This document shows, one piece after another, positions 16,651 through 25,478 of a DNA stretch of 64,000 nucleotides. Made by a program: the position numbers and the translations under genes. The stretch is taken from positions 200,435 to 264,434 of the forward strand of contig NZ_SORN01000001.1 of the NCBI RefSeq assembly GCF_004366635.1. The letters are read 5' to 3'. Numbering within the stretch: position 1 is the first letter of the stretch; each line of letters opens with the position of its first letter. The notes below the pieces were generated by a model. The model did no database searches. It saw only the letters and a list, made by a program, of their open reading frames with translations, and was not told the origin of the DNA. This DNA is from Roseinatronobacter bogoriensis DSM 18756. Its GTDB lineage: Bacteria; Pseudomonadota; Alphaproteobacteria; Rhodobacterales; Rhodobacteraceae.

Positions 16651-16866
16651 ATGGCACAGGATAAGGGAAATCCGATCAGCCGCCGCGCCTTTTTCGGTGT
16701 TGCGGCGACAGGGGCGGCATCTGCTGCGGCGCTGAGCGTCGGCGGTGCGCGCCCCGGTTTTGCACAGCAGACCGGAGATGAGCGTACCCGTGCGCGCTAT
16801 CAGGTCACAGAGCATGTCGAAACCTACTACCGCACCAACCGCTACTATCCTCGGGGGGAAAACTGA
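16651..16866 (+). CDS. formate dehydrogenase region TAT-target small protein
   Basis: 71 residues. It has a twin-arginine signal (ISRRAFFGVAATGAA) with a hydrophobic core and an AxA-like cleavage site (GFAQQ, about residue 36), followed by a short mature part with YQVTEHVETYYRTNRYYP. This fits the 'formate dehydrogenase region TAT target' family (TIGR02811 type), always encoded just before the FDH alpha subunit; its role is unknown. GGGAGG precedes the ATG, and the stop shares a base with the fdhA ATG (TGATG). Confidence 0.88.
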   Translation: MAQDKGNPISRRAFFGVAATGAASAAALSVGGARPGFAQQTGDERTRARYQVTEHVETYYRTNRYYPRGEN

Positions 16867-19826
16867 TGCTGGTCAAACGCAGAACCCGTGAGGCGGCGTC
16901 CACTGGCCGCCTGTCGCAAATGGCCTCTGGCATGGCCGCAAAGCCGCTGGATCGCCGCAGCTTTCTGCGCGCTTCCGGTCTGACGGTGGGTGGTCTGGCT
17001 GCGCTTACGACTGTTGGCGCAGGCATGACGCGCCGGGTCGAGGCCGCAGGCTTTACCGATATGAGCCAGCCGATCGAGGTCAAGAAGAACATGTGCACCC
17101 ATTGTTCGGTCGGGTGCTCTGTGATCGCCGAAGTGCAAAATGGCGTCTGGGTTGGTCAGGAACCGGCCTATGGCAGCCCCATCAACCGCGGCACGCATTG
17201 TGCCAAGGGCGCGTCAGTGCGTGAGCTTGTGCATGGGGATCGTCGCATCAAGTACCCGATGAAGAAGGTGGGCGGCGAATGGCAGCGTATTTCATGGGAT
17301 CAGGCGCTGGACGAGATTGCCGAGAAGATGGGCGAGATCCGCGCGAATTCGGGCGCGGATTCGGTTTACCTGCTGGGGTCGGCCAAGTTCTCGAATGAAG
17401 GCGCGTATCTGTTCCGCAAATTCGCCGCCTTCTGGGGTACAAATAACGTGGACCATCAGGCGCGTATCTGTCACTCGACGACCGTGGCGGGCGTGGCGAA
17501 TACATGGGGCTATGGCGCGCAGACCAACAGCTATAACGACATCCGCAACGCGAAAACCGTGATCTTCATGGGCTCCAATGCCGCAGAGGCGCACCCTGTG
17601 TCGCTTCAGCATATTCTTGAAGGCAAGGAAACGCAGCGCGCCAATGTCATCGTGCTTGACCCGCGCTTCACACGCACAGCCGCGCATGCGACCGAGTATG
17701 TCCGTTTCCGCCCCGGCACGGATATCGCCGTTATCAACGGGATGCTGTACCACATCTTCGAGAATGGCTGGGAAGATACCGAATACATTGCGCAGCGGGT
17801 CTACGGTATGGATCAGGTCCGCGAAGTGGTGAAAGATTACACCCCTGACGTGGTCGAGGATATCACCGGCGTGGATGGCGAAACGCTCAAGCGGGTGGCT
17901 GAGCAATTCGCGAAAGAACGCCCCTCGACCTTTATCTGGTGCATGGGCGGCACGCAGCACACTGTCGGCACTGCCAATGTGCGGGCTTACAACATCTTGC
18001 TGCTGGCCACCGGCAATGTCGGCGGCGAGGGCAATGGCGCCAATATTTTCCGCGGCCATTGCAACGTGCAGGGTGCCACGGATTTCGGCCTCGATGTGGG
18101 TAACCTGCCTTGCTACTACGGCTTGGGCGCAGGTGCATGGCGCCACTGGAGCCGCGTCTGGGACGTGCCTTACGAATATTTCGTCAGCCGGTTTGATGCG
18201 GTGCCAGCCAAAGGCGGGCGCGATGCGCGCACGCCAGAGCAGAACATGGAAATTCCGGGCATCACCTCGACCCGCTGGTTCGATGCGGTCACCATTGACG
18301 CCGATGAAATCGACCAGCAGGACAATATCAAGGCGATGATCGTCTTTGGCCACGGTGGCAACACGGTGCCAAGGATGCAGGATGCACAGCGCGGCATGAA
18401 TGCGCTGGACCTGCTGGTTGTGGCTGACCCACACCCGACAACCTTCGCAGCCCTGCATTCTCGCACGGACAACACCTATCTGCTGCCGATCTGCACGCAA
18501 TTCGAATGTTCCGGTTCGCGCACTGCATCCAACCGTTCCATTCAATGGGGCGAAAAGATTGTCGATCCGATTTTTGAATCCGACAACGACTATGCCGTGA
18601 TCCATGCCTTGTCAGAGCGCCTTGGCTTTGCGGATGAGATGTTCAAGAACTATGAGATGGTACAGGGCAAGTTCGGGATGGAACCGACGCCCGAATCCAT
18701 CCTGCGCGAGATCAATCGCGGGGGGTGGTCAACTGGCTATACTGGTCAGTCGCCTGAGCGTTTGAAAGCGCATATGGCCAATCAGGAACATTTCGATCTG
18801 GTGACACTTCGGGCCAAACCCGATGCGCCTGCCGAAGTTCAGGGTGATTACTATGGCTTGCCGTGGCCTTGCTGGGGCACGCCAGAGTTGCGCCATCCGG
18901 GCACGCATATTCTGTACAATACCAACCTGCACCCGATGGAAGGTGGCGGCGCGTTCCGTCCGCGTTTCGGGCTGGAACGCGATGGTGAAACCCTGTTGGC
19001 GGAAGGCAGCTGGCCGCAAGGGTCAGAGATTCAGGATGGTTACCCTGAATTCACCTATGCCCTGCTGGAAGAGCTTGGCTGGGATGGCGATCTGACCGAA
19101 CAGGAGCGTTCTGTCATCGAGGCTATCGGGGGTGACAATATGGGCGGCGTAAGCTGGTCCATCGACCTGTCGGGCGGGATTCAGCGTGTGGCGCTGGAAC
19201 ATGGCTGCGTCCCGTTCGGCAACGGCAAGGCCCGCGCGATTGCATGGAACCTGCCAGACCCGATTCCGGTGCACCGTGAACCGATCTATTCGTCCCGGCC
19301 TGATCTGGTGGCTGCATATCCGACGAATGAAGACCGCCGCCAGCAGCGTATGCCGAATATCGGCAAGTCTGTGCAGCAGGATGTTGTGGAACGCAATGTC
19401 GCAAGCGACTTCCCGATCATCCTGACATCTGGTCGTCTGGTCGAATATGAAGGGGGCGGCGAGGAGACGCGCTCGAACCCGTGGCTGGCCGAACTCAAGC
19501 AGGACATGTTTGTCGAGATCAACCCCGAAGACGCCCGCGCCCGTGGGATCGTCGATGGCGGCTGGGTCTGGGTGACAGGGCCAGAGGGCGGATCGCGCGC
19601 CCGCGTCAAGGCATTGGTAACCGAGCGTGTGAACCGGGGGCTGGCTTTCATGCCGTTCCACTTCGCAGGCTGGTTCCAAGGCGAGGACCAGCGCGGCAAC
19701 TACCCTGCCGGAACTGACCCGATTGTTCTGGGGGAATCTGTCAACGTCATTACCACATATGGCTACGACCCGGTGACGGGCATGCATGAAGGCAAGGTCA
19801 CGCTTTGCCAGATCGCAGCGGCGTAA
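16866..19826 (+). CDS. fdhA: formate dehydrogenase alpha (molybdopterin) subunit, TAT-exported
   Basis: 986 residues. A twin-arginine segment LDRRSFLRASG starts near residue 29 and is followed by a hydrophobic stretch. The [4Fe-4S] motif CTHCSVGC ... HCAKGA spans about 77-118. The active-site loop HQARICHSTT has Cys202 as Mo/W ligand, so this is the cysteine and not the selenocysteine form. The C-terminal dinucleotide-binding domain (LTSGRLVEYEGGGEETRSNPW) is complete. It oxidises formate in the periplasm and passes electrons to the beta and cytochrome b subunits encoded next. Translation is coupled to the small TAT protein gene by a 1-bp overlap. Confidence 0.92.
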   Translation: MLVKRRTREAASTGRLSQMASGMAAKPLDRRSFLRASGLTVGGLAALTTVGAGMTRRVEAAGFTDMSQPIEVKKNMCTHCSVGCSVIAEVQNGVWVGQEPAYGSPINRGTHCAKGASVRELVHGDRRIKYPMKKVGGEWQRISWDQALDEIAEKMGEIRANSGADSVYLLGSAKFSNEGAYLFRKFAAFWGTNNVDHQARICHSTTVAGVANTWGYGAQTNSYNDIRNAKTVIFMGSNAAEAHPVSLQHILEGKETQRANVIVLDPRFTRTAAHATEYVRFRPGTDIAVINGMLYHIFENGWEDTEYIAQRVYGMDQVREVVKDYTPDVVEDITGVDGETLKRVAEQFAKERPSTFIWCMGGTQHTVGTANVRAYNILLLATGNVGGEGNGANIFRGHCNVQGATDFGLDVGNLPCYYGLGAGAWRHWSRVWDVPYEYFVSRFDAVPAKGGRDARTPEQNMEIPGITSTRWFDAVTIDADEIDQQDNIKAMIVFGHGGNTVPRMQDAQRGMNALDLLVVADPHPTTFAALHSRTDNTYLLPICTQFECSGSRTASNRSIQWGEKIVDPIFESDNDYAVIHALSERLGFADEMFKNYEMVQGKFGMEPTPESILREINRGGWSTGYTGQSPERLKAHMANQEHFDLVTLRAKPDAPAEVQGDYYGLPWPCWGTPELRHPGTHILYNTNLHPMEGGGAFRPRFGLERDGETLLAEGSWPQGSEIQDGYPEFTYALLEELGWDGDLTEQERSVIEAIGGDNMGGVSWSIDLSGGIQRVALEHGCVPFGNGKARAIAWNLPDPIPVHREPIYSSRPDLVAAYPTNEDRRQQRMPNIGKSVQQDVVERNVASDFPIILTSGRLVEYEGGGEETRSNPWLAELKQDMFVEINPEDARARGIVDGGWVWVTGPEGGSRARVKALVTERVNRGLAFMPFHFAGWFQGEDQRGNYPAGTDPIVLGESVNVITTYGYDPVTGMHEGKVTLCQIAAA

Positions 19827-19841
19827 GGGAGGATCAAGAAA

Positions 19842-20438
19842 ATGGCACGGATGAAATTCCTGTGTGACGCAGACCGCTGTATCGAATGTCAGGCCTGTGT
19901 AACTGCTTGCAAGAACGAGCATGAGGTGCCTTGGGGCATAAACCGGCGGCGCGTGGTGACCATCAATGATGGTCTGCCGGGCGAGCGTTCGGTGTCCATG
20001 GCCTGCATGCATTGCACTGATGCGCCCTGCGCGGCGGTGTGCCCGGTTGCGTGTTTCTACACCACCGATGATGGTGTGGTGCTGCACAACAAGGACACAT
20101 GCATCGGCTGCGGCTATTGCAGCTATGCTTGCCCGTTCGGTGCGCCCCAGTACCCGCAAACCGCCAATTTCGGCACGCGCGGCAAGATGGACAAATGCAC
20201 CTATTGTTCCGGCGGACCAGAGCCGGACATGTCACAGGCGGAATACGTCAAATATGGTGCGAACCGTCTGGCCGAAGGCAAGCTGCCACTCTGTGCGGAA
20301 ATGTGTTCGACCAAGGCGTTGTTGGCCGGTGATGGCGACATCATTGCTGACATTTACCGCGAGCGTGTGGTTACGCGCGGCTATGGGTCGGGTGCCTGGG
20401 GTTGGCGCACCGCCTATGGCGATACGGTAACCGTGTAA
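19842..20438 (+). CDS. fdhB: formate dehydrogenase iron-sulfur (beta) subunit, FDH3-type
   Basis: 198 residues. The four-cluster pattern runs CDADRCIECQACVTAC, CMHCTDAPCAAVC, CIGCGYCSYAC, then CTYC with CAEMC. It is shorter than E. coli FdnH and lacks its C-terminal transmembrane anchor, as in the FDH3B group. It relays electrons from FdhA to the cytochrome b subunit. It has no signal of its own and is presumably exported together with FdhA. It lies 15 bp after fdhA with an AGGATCAAG ribosome binding region. Confidence 0.92.
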   Translation: MARMKFLCDADRCIECQACVTACKNEHEVPWGINRRRVVTINDGLPGERSVSMACMHCTDAPCAAVCPVACFYTTDDGVVLHNKDTCIGCGYCSYACPFGAPQYPQTANFGTRGKMDKCTYCSGGPEPDMSQAEYVKYGANRLAEGKLPLCAEMCSTKALLAGDGDIIADIYRERVVTRGYGSGAWGWRTAYGDTVTV

Positions 20439-20451
20439 GGAGGGGGCCAAG

Positions 20452-21450
20452 ATGACATATCTATCAAGACTGTTTGTTGCCCTGTCCGTGGTCCTGGCCT
20501 TTGGTCTGTCCGCGCCACAGGTGCAAGCACAAGTGAACCCGACGCAAAGTTCCGTCAATGAAGATGCCATGTTCCAGGCGCTTGGCGGGGACAGTGCTGT
20601 TGTCTCTGGCCGGGTGACCATTCCTGACCGTGGTGCAGGCACGCTGATTAGCCCCGACAACAAGTCATGGGCCGCTTTGCAAGGGCGAACCCTGCACACG
20701 CTTTCGATCTGGGCTGTGATCGGGATGATTGCGATCCTGACGCTTTTCTATCTGATCCGTGGCAAAATCCGGATTGATAGCGGCATGTCTGGCCGCACGA
20801 TCCTGCGCTTCAACTGGGTGGAGCGGTTTGCTCATTGGACACTGGCATCCACATTCATCATTCTTGCCCTGACGGGTTTGAACTTGATTATCGGCAAGTC
20901 GGTGATCCTGCCGATCTTTGGTGAAGCCGCGTTTGGCACGCTGTCGGCCTATGGCAAGATTGCACATAACTATCTGGCATGGCCGTTCATGGCGTCACTG
21001 GTTATGATCTTGTTGCTGTGGATCGTCCACAACATCCCCGAGAAGCTTGATCTGGACTGGATCAAGCAAGCCGGTGGGTTGCTGAAAAAAGGGGTTCACC
21101 CGCCCGCGCGCAAGTTCAATGCCGGACAAAAGCTGATCTTTTGGGCTGTTGTGATTGGTGGGGCGGGGCTGTCCTATACCGGCATCATGATGCTGTTCCC
21201 CGCAGAGGCTGGCACACAGGCGGATTGGCAGTTCTATCAAGTCGTCCATGCCCTGATTGCTGCCGCGCTGTCGGCCATCGTGATCGCGCATATCTATATC
21301 GGTTCGGTCGGGATGGAAGGCGCATTTGACGCAATGGGGTCTGGTGAAGTGGATGAAAACTGGGCCAAGGAACACCATTCGCTATGGGTGGAAGAAGTGA
21401 AAGCCACGCAAAAGCGCAATACCACACAGGTCACGACACCGGCGGAGTGA
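20452..21450 (+). CDS. fdhC: formate dehydrogenase cytochrome b556 (gamma) subunit
   Basis: 332 residues. A Sec signal peptide (cleavage after VQAQ near residue 25) and a ~50-residue periplasmic part precede a membrane domain of about five helices. The sequence NWVERFAHWTLASTFIILALTGLNLIIG and the later HNYLAWPF and HALIAAALSAIVIAHIYIGSVG contain the histidines expected to bind the two hemes of the FdnI/FdoI family. It carries electrons from the Fe-S subunit to quinone. GGAGG precedes the ATG, and a good terminator follows the gene. Confidence 0.9.
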   Translation: MTYLSRLFVALSVVLAFGLSAPQVQAQVNPTQSSVNEDAMFQALGGDSAVVSGRVTIPDRGAGTLISPDNKSWAALQGRTLHTLSIWAVIGMIAILTLFYLIRGKIRIDSGMSGRTILRFNWVERFAHWTLASTFIILALTGLNLIIGKSVILPIFGEAAFGTLSAYGKIAHNYLAWPFMASLVMILLLWIVHNIPEKLDLDWIKQAGGLLKKGVHPPARKFNAGQKLIFWAVVIGGAGLSYTGIMMLFPAEAGTQADWQFYQVVHALIAAALSAIVIAHIYIGSVGMEGAFDAMGSGEVDENWAKEHHSLWVEEVKATQKRNTTQVTTPAE

Positions 21451-21476
21451 GGCCGGGAGGGGGGTCTTGACCTATG

Positions 21477-21505
21477 CCCGGCGCCAGCAATGGGGCCGGG
21501 TTTTT
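21477..21505 (+). terminator. rho-independent terminator after the fdh operon
   Basis: CCCGGC (21477-21482) and GCCGGG (21495-21500) form a 6-bp GC stem around a 12-nt loop, followed directly by TTTTT. It lies 27 bp after the cytochrome b stop and separates the fdh operon from the Mrp gene. Confidence 0.75.
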
Positions 21506-21550
21506 ATTCTGATCGGCTGATCGGGATGGCAACTGGAAACGACAAGGCAC

Positions 21551-22621
21551 ATGCAAGACGACATCCGCGCCACGCTTGATACGGTGATGCTGCCAGACGG
21601 CACGGGGCTTGCCGCGTCTGGCAGGGTCTCTGGTTTGAACGTGGCGCAAGGCCGCGTCAGCCTGTCGATCCAGATCACCCCGCAAGAGGCGCAGGCCTTC
21701 GCCCCTGTCCGCGATGAAGCGGAGGCGAGGCTGCGCGCGCTGCCTTCGGTCAATTCGGTTTTCGTGGTCCTGACCTCGGAACGCGATAGCCCGCCGCAGA
21801 TCAAGGCACCCAAACCGGCCAAGGTTGACCCGCTTGCAGGCATTGGCCATGTGATCGCGGTTGCCTCGGGCAAGGGCGGGGTCGGGAAATCCACCACCAC
21901 AGTCAATCTGGCGCTGGCGCTGCGCGCGCAGGGGCTGCGCGTTGGCATATTGGACGCCGATATATATGGCCCGTCACTGCCCACCTTGCTGGGCCTGCAT
22001 GGCAAGCCCGGCATGGGCGAGGGGCGCAAGCTGAAACCGATGCAGGCTTACGGGCTAAGCGCCATGTCCATGGGGTTGCTGGTCGAGGCAGAGACTGCAA
22101 TGGTCTGGCGCGGGCCGATGGTCATGTCCGCCATCACCCAGATGATGGCCGATGTGGACTGGGGGCGGCTGGATGTGCTGCTGGTCGATATGCCGCCCGG
22201 AACAGGGGACGCGCAACTGGCGCTTGCACAGGGCACGAAGCTGGCGGGGGCAGTCATCGTCTCGACCCCTCAGGATTTGTCGCTGATCGACGCACGCCGT
22301 GGCATTGCCATGTTTCGCAAGGTCGATGTGCCGATTTTGGGCATTGTCGAGAATATGTCCCACTTCCTCTGCCCAGATTGTGGCACTGCGCATGCCATTT
22401 TTGGCCAGGGCGGTGCCGAGGCAGAGGCTGCGCGCCTGAAAGTGCCCTATCTGGGGGGCGTGCCGCTGACGATGGAATTGCGAGCCGCCTCAGATTCAGG
22501 CCAGCCGATCACCGCCCGCGACCCGGAAGGGCCGCTGGGCCAGATTTATCAACAGATTGCCCGCGCCATGATGGCGGGGCTGAAACCCGAAGCACGCGCC
22601 ATTCGGCCTGTGCGAACCTGA
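21551..22621 (+). CDS. Mrp/NBP35-family Fe-S cluster carrier ATPase
   Basis: 356 residues. The N-terminal ~85 residues are a MIP18/DUF59 domain; the P-loop VASGKGGVGKSTTTVNLA is the deviant Walker A of the MinD/Mrp class, followed by LDADIYGPSLPTLLG and VDMPPGTGDAQL (switch/Walker B). The CxxC segment MSHFLCPDCGTAHAIFG near residue 275 would bridge an Fe-S cluster at the dimer interface. It is thought to deliver [4Fe-4S] clusters to apo-enzymes; placement after the formate dehydrogenase genes fits such a role, though a terminator separates them. Confidence 0.88.
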   Translation: MQDDIRATLDTVMLPDGTGLAASGRVSGLNVAQGRVSLSIQITPQEAQAFAPVRDEAEARLRALPSVNSVFVVLTSERDSPPQIKAPKPAKVDPLAGIGHVIAVASGKGGVGKSTTTVNLALALRAQGLRVGILDADIYGPSLPTLLGLHGKPGMGEGRKLKPMQAYGLSAMSMGLLVEAETAMVWRGPMVMSAITQMMADVDWGRLDVLLVDMPPGTGDAQLALAQGTKLAGAVIVSTPQDLSLIDARRGIAMFRKVDVPILGIVENMSHFLCPDCGTAHAIFGQGGAEAEAARLKVPYLGGVPLTMELRAASDSGQPITARDPEGPLGQIYQQIARAMMAGLKPEARAIRPVRT

Positions 22622-22634
22622 CAGGAGTCTTGCC

Positions 22635-22790
22635 ATGAAAGCTTTTCTTGCTGCCGTCGTCTTTGCTGTCGTTGTTGCCTTCGGGGCTGCGACATTTCTG
22701 GATAGCGGCTTTCAGCAGCCGTCACATGCGGCCTTTACGACCGAAGGGGCGCGGGTCGATAACCCCGGATCCAACCTGATCGGCAACTGA
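22635..22790 (+). CDS. 51-residue single-span membrane peptide
   Basis: Read directly from ATG 22635, with ACAGGAGT ribosome binding site, to TGA 22788. The sequence starts MKAFLAAVVFAVVVAFGAATFL, a hydrophobic N-terminal helix, and ends in a polar tail (TTEGARVDNPGSNLIGN). It sits 13 bp after the Mrp gene and 8 bp before the WD40-cytochrome c gene, so the three probably share a transcript. The helix could be a signal anchor. Function unknown. Confidence 0.7.
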   Translation: MKAFLAAVVFAVVVAFGAATFLDSGFQQPSHAAFTTEGARVDNPGSNLIGN

Positions 22791-22798
22791 TCCGCATC

Positions 22799-24043
22799 AT
22801 GCGTTTTGCCGCCCTGTCGCTGGCCGCCACATTGGCCGCTGTCCTGCCGCTCAAGGCGCAGGATATGGTCGGGCATGGCGGGCCGGTAGGTGCGTTGGAT
22901 AGCGGGCAGGGTGTTCTGCTCTCGGGCGGGTTCGATACACGCGCGATTTTGTGGGATATTCAGACCGCAACCGCGCGCAATATCACCCGGTTTCATGATG
23001 GCAATGTCACCGCCGTGGCCGTGCTGCCCGGGGGAGAGTTCGTCACCGCAGGTCAGGACGGGCGTCTTGCAATGTGGCAAAGCGATGGACGTGCCCCCGT
23101 CTTTTCCACTGAAGCGGGTGGCGCTGCTGTGGCGGCGCTGGCGGTGTCGGATGATGGCGCTTATGTGGCTGCATCATTCTGGGATGGGCGTGTCCAGTTG
23201 CTTCAGCGCGACAGCTTGCAGCTGCTGGACCATCAAGCCCATAGCGACAGGGTGACGGGCATAGGCTTTCTGCCTTCTGGTGATCTGGTGACAGTGGGCG
23301 GTGATCTGCGCCTTGTGCGCTGGGGCAGGGAGATGGATGTGCAGGCCCGCACAGACCTGCCAGCCCTGCCTAATGGCCTGACCATCACACAGGGCCGGAT
23401 TGCCGTGATCTTTGCCGATGGCGCGCTGCGTCTGTTCTCGGAAAGTGGCGACTTGCTGCCGGAACGGTTTCTGACCGACCGGCCGCTTGTGTCTCTTGCG
23501 GCGACAGAGGCAGATGTTGCCGCCGCCGCGATAGACGGCACAGTGTGGCTGCTGGCGGGCGCGGATCTTGCGCAGCGGCAGATGTTTGCGGCGGAATCCG
23601 GCCCCGTCTGGGCGCTGGCGCTGGATGCAGAGCAGGTGTTCACCGCCGGAAATGACGGTGTGATCCGGCGCTGGTCACTGGCCGATGGCACATCGCTTGG
23701 CGGTGTAGAACTGGCCATGGCACAGGAATATACCGATGATAGCCGGGGGGCGGAAATCTGGCAGTCCTGCGCGGTATGCCATTCGCTGATACCCGATGAC
23801 CATATGCGCGCAGGCCCCAGCCTGCATGGCATATTCGGCACCCCTATCGCCAGCCAGAAGGGGTATGATTACTCCGCCGCGCTGCGCGAATTGGATATTG
23901 TCTGGACACCGCGCACGGTGGCGGAGTTGTTCGAATTTGGCCCCGAAGCCTATACACCCGGATCGCGGATGCCAGAGCAGCGCATCGGCGACCCTGATGA
24001 CCGGCAGGCGCTGGTCGAATTTTTGGAACGTGCGGCGCAATAG
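22799..24043 (+). CDS. WD40 beta-propeller fused to a c-type cytochrome
   Basis: 414 residues. A Sec signal peptide (cleavage after LKA near residue 20) is followed by about seven WD40-like blades (for example GGFDTRAILWDIQTATA and TAGNDGVIRRWSLADG, residues 25-305) and a C-terminal class I cytochrome c domain. C324-AV-C327-H328 is the heme site and PGSRMPEQ supplies the axial methionine. It is periplasmic. The propeller probably docks to a redox partner; which one is unknown. The gene follows the 51-residue membrane peptide closely and converges on recO with an 18-bp gap. Confidence 0.87.
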   Translation: MRFAALSLAATLAAVLPLKAQDMVGHGGPVGALDSGQGVLLSGGFDTRAILWDIQTATARNITRFHDGNVTAVAVLPGGEFVTAGQDGRLAMWQSDGRAPVFSTEAGGAAVAALAVSDDGAYVAASFWDGRVQLLQRDSLQLLDHQAHSDRVTGIGFLPSGDLVTVGGDLRLVRWGREMDVQARTDLPALPNGLTITQGRIAVIFADGALRLFSESGDLLPERFLTDRPLVSLAATEADVAAAAIDGTVWLLAGADLAQRQMFAAESGPVWALALDAEQVFTAGNDGVIRRWSLADGTSLGGVELAMAQEYTDDSRGAEIWQSCAVCHSLIPDDHMRAGPSLHGIFGTPIASQKGYDYSAALRELDIVWTPRTVAELFEFGPEAYTPGSRMPEQRIGDPDDRQALVEFLERAAQ

Positions 24044-24061
24044 GGCGGGGGCCGCTGCCCG

Positions 24062-24772
24062 TTATCCCAGTTGCGACACCAGCCGCGCGCGGGCCTCGGG
24101 CAGGGGGCGGCCGATTGACTCTGAGAGCCAATGGTGCAGGAAATACCCGCTAAGGTGCAACGCATCGCGCGCGGCTTGCGCGTCGAGCGCCGCATCCGTT
24201 ACCAGCCCCGCAGGCAGAACCAGCAATCGTGCGGCAAATTCGCCCGCTGCTTGCGCGGTGACCGCACGTCCGGTGCGGGGCGAGACATAGGCAAGCCCGT
24301 CAGTTGCGCCTGTCACTGCGCATTGTTGCAGGTCCAGCCCGAAGCCGGTTTCTTCCAGCAATGTCAGTTCCCACAACGCATAGTCACGTAGCCAACCGGG
24401 CTGGCCCAGCCTGTCCAGTAAGGCAACTGTCGCGGAATACAGCATGGGCGACGCCTGTCGTTCCGGCAAGGCATAGCGACACAGCGCACAAGCGGCACTT
24501 AGCCCCGCCAGTGCCAGCCTGTCACCCAGAACCATTGCCGCGCGCGCACGCGTCAATTCGACGGTGAAGCTGCCCATATGTTCTTCCAGCCGGGCGCGCC
24601 ACGCCAGATCAAGCTGCGCACCGGGTTGCAGAACCGGCGCCATCTTGCGCGAGGCCCCGCCATGCACCACACCGGCATGGCGCCCGTGCAGCGCCGAGAA
24701 TACCTCTATGATGGCGCTTGTTTCGCCATGCGGCCGCATTGCCAGCAAAATACCTTCGTCGCGCCAGTCCAT
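24062..24772 (-). CDS. recO: DNA repair protein RecO
   Basis: 236 residues from ATG 24772, the usual size in this group. The N-terminal OB fold opens MDWRDEGILLAMRPHGETSAI, and the segments VVHGGASRKMAPVLQPG and YALWELTLLEETGFGLDLQQCAVTG are characteristic of RecO. The C-terminal zinc cysteines found in many RecO proteins are mostly absent here (only one Cys in this stretch). It loads RecA with RecR during recombinational repair. A longer in-frame reading to 25099 would overlap the neighbouring gene on the other strand and is rejected. Confidence 0.9.
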   Translation of the reverse strand: MDWRDEGILLAMRPHGETSAIIEVFSALHGRHAGVVHGGASRKMAPVLQPGAQLDLAWRARLEEHMGSFTVELTRARAAMVLGDRLALAGLSAACALCRYALPERQASPMLYSATVALLDRLGQPGWLRDYALWELTLLEETGFGLDLQQCAVTGATDGLAYVSPRTGRAVTAQAAGEFAARLLVLPAGLVTDAALDAQAARDALHLSGYFLHHWLSESIGRPLPEARARLVSQLG

Positions 24773-24869
24773 GAGTTGGATGTGCCGCTTTGGCTGTCCA
24801 TCGGCAAGTGTTTTCCTGCGGGTCGGTCCTGATTTAGGGTGGCGTGGAAGAATCAGCAGGGAGATTGCC

Positions 24870-25478
24870 ATGAACCCGAAATACCGCATCACAGCTGGCC
24901 TGATCGGTGGCTTGGGGGTGGTGGTGCTGGCGACGCAGATTATGCTTAATCTTGCCCAGCATGGCGTGGGGCTGGGGCTGACGCTTTGGGGGCTGGCGGG
25001 GTTTTTCACCATTCTGACCAATGCGCTGATGGCGGCGACCATGCTGACCATTGCCATTACCGGCCAGCGCCTGTCCTTTGGCTGGATGACGATGGTCACC
25101 CTTTCGATGATCGTGGTGGGGGTGGTCTATCATGCCTTGCTAGCGCATCTGTACAATTTCAGCGGGCTGAACTGGTGGACAGATCAGGCGTTTCACACGA
25201 TTTTCCCAGCACTCATGCTGTGGTTCTGGCTGATGGAGACGACACGCCATGACCCGCGCGGCGGCCAGCCCTTGTGGTGGCTGATCTGGCCTGCGGGTTA
25301 TGCGGTTTACGCCCTTGGGCGCGGGGCGGTTAGCGGGTGGTACCCCTACCCTTTTCTGGATATGGGCCAGATCGGGGCCGGTGCCGTGGCCGTGAATGTG
25401 GCCGCGATGGTGCTGGGCTTCGGGGTGCTGGGATATGCGCTTAATTTCATTGGCCAGCGGATGCCGCTGCGCGACTAA
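24870..25478 (+). CDS. Pr6Pr-type six-helix membrane protein
   Basis: 202 residues with six hydrophobic segments and conserved-looking FTILTNALMA, VYHALLA and HTIFPALMLWFWL stretches, which resemble the Pr6Pr / FAR-17a-AIG1-like family of membrane proteins. No catalytic assignment can be made. An AGGGAG ribosome binding site lies before ATG 24870. It is divergent from recO and its last 4 bp overlap the end of the glucokinase gene on the other strand. Confidence 0.68.
   Translation: MNPKYRITAGLIGGLGVVVLATQIMLNLAQHGVGLGLTLWGLAGFFTILTNALMAATMLTIAITGQRLSFGWMTMVTLSMIVVGVVYHALLAHLYNFSGLNWWTDQAFHTIFPALMLWFWLMETTRHDPRGGQPLWWLIWPAGYAVYALGRGAVSGWYPYPFLDMGQIGAGAVAVNVAAMVLGFGVLGYALNFIGQRMPLRD

Noticed and set aside
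17460..17475. Selenocysteine in FdhA
   Set aside because: The active-site codon is TGT (Cys202), not TGA, and no SECIS-like hairpin is needed.
17292..18605. 437-codon leftward open frame opposite fdhA, and a 378-codon one at 19023-20159
   Set aside because: Both lie wholly antisense to fdh genes, with no ribosome binding site or family features.
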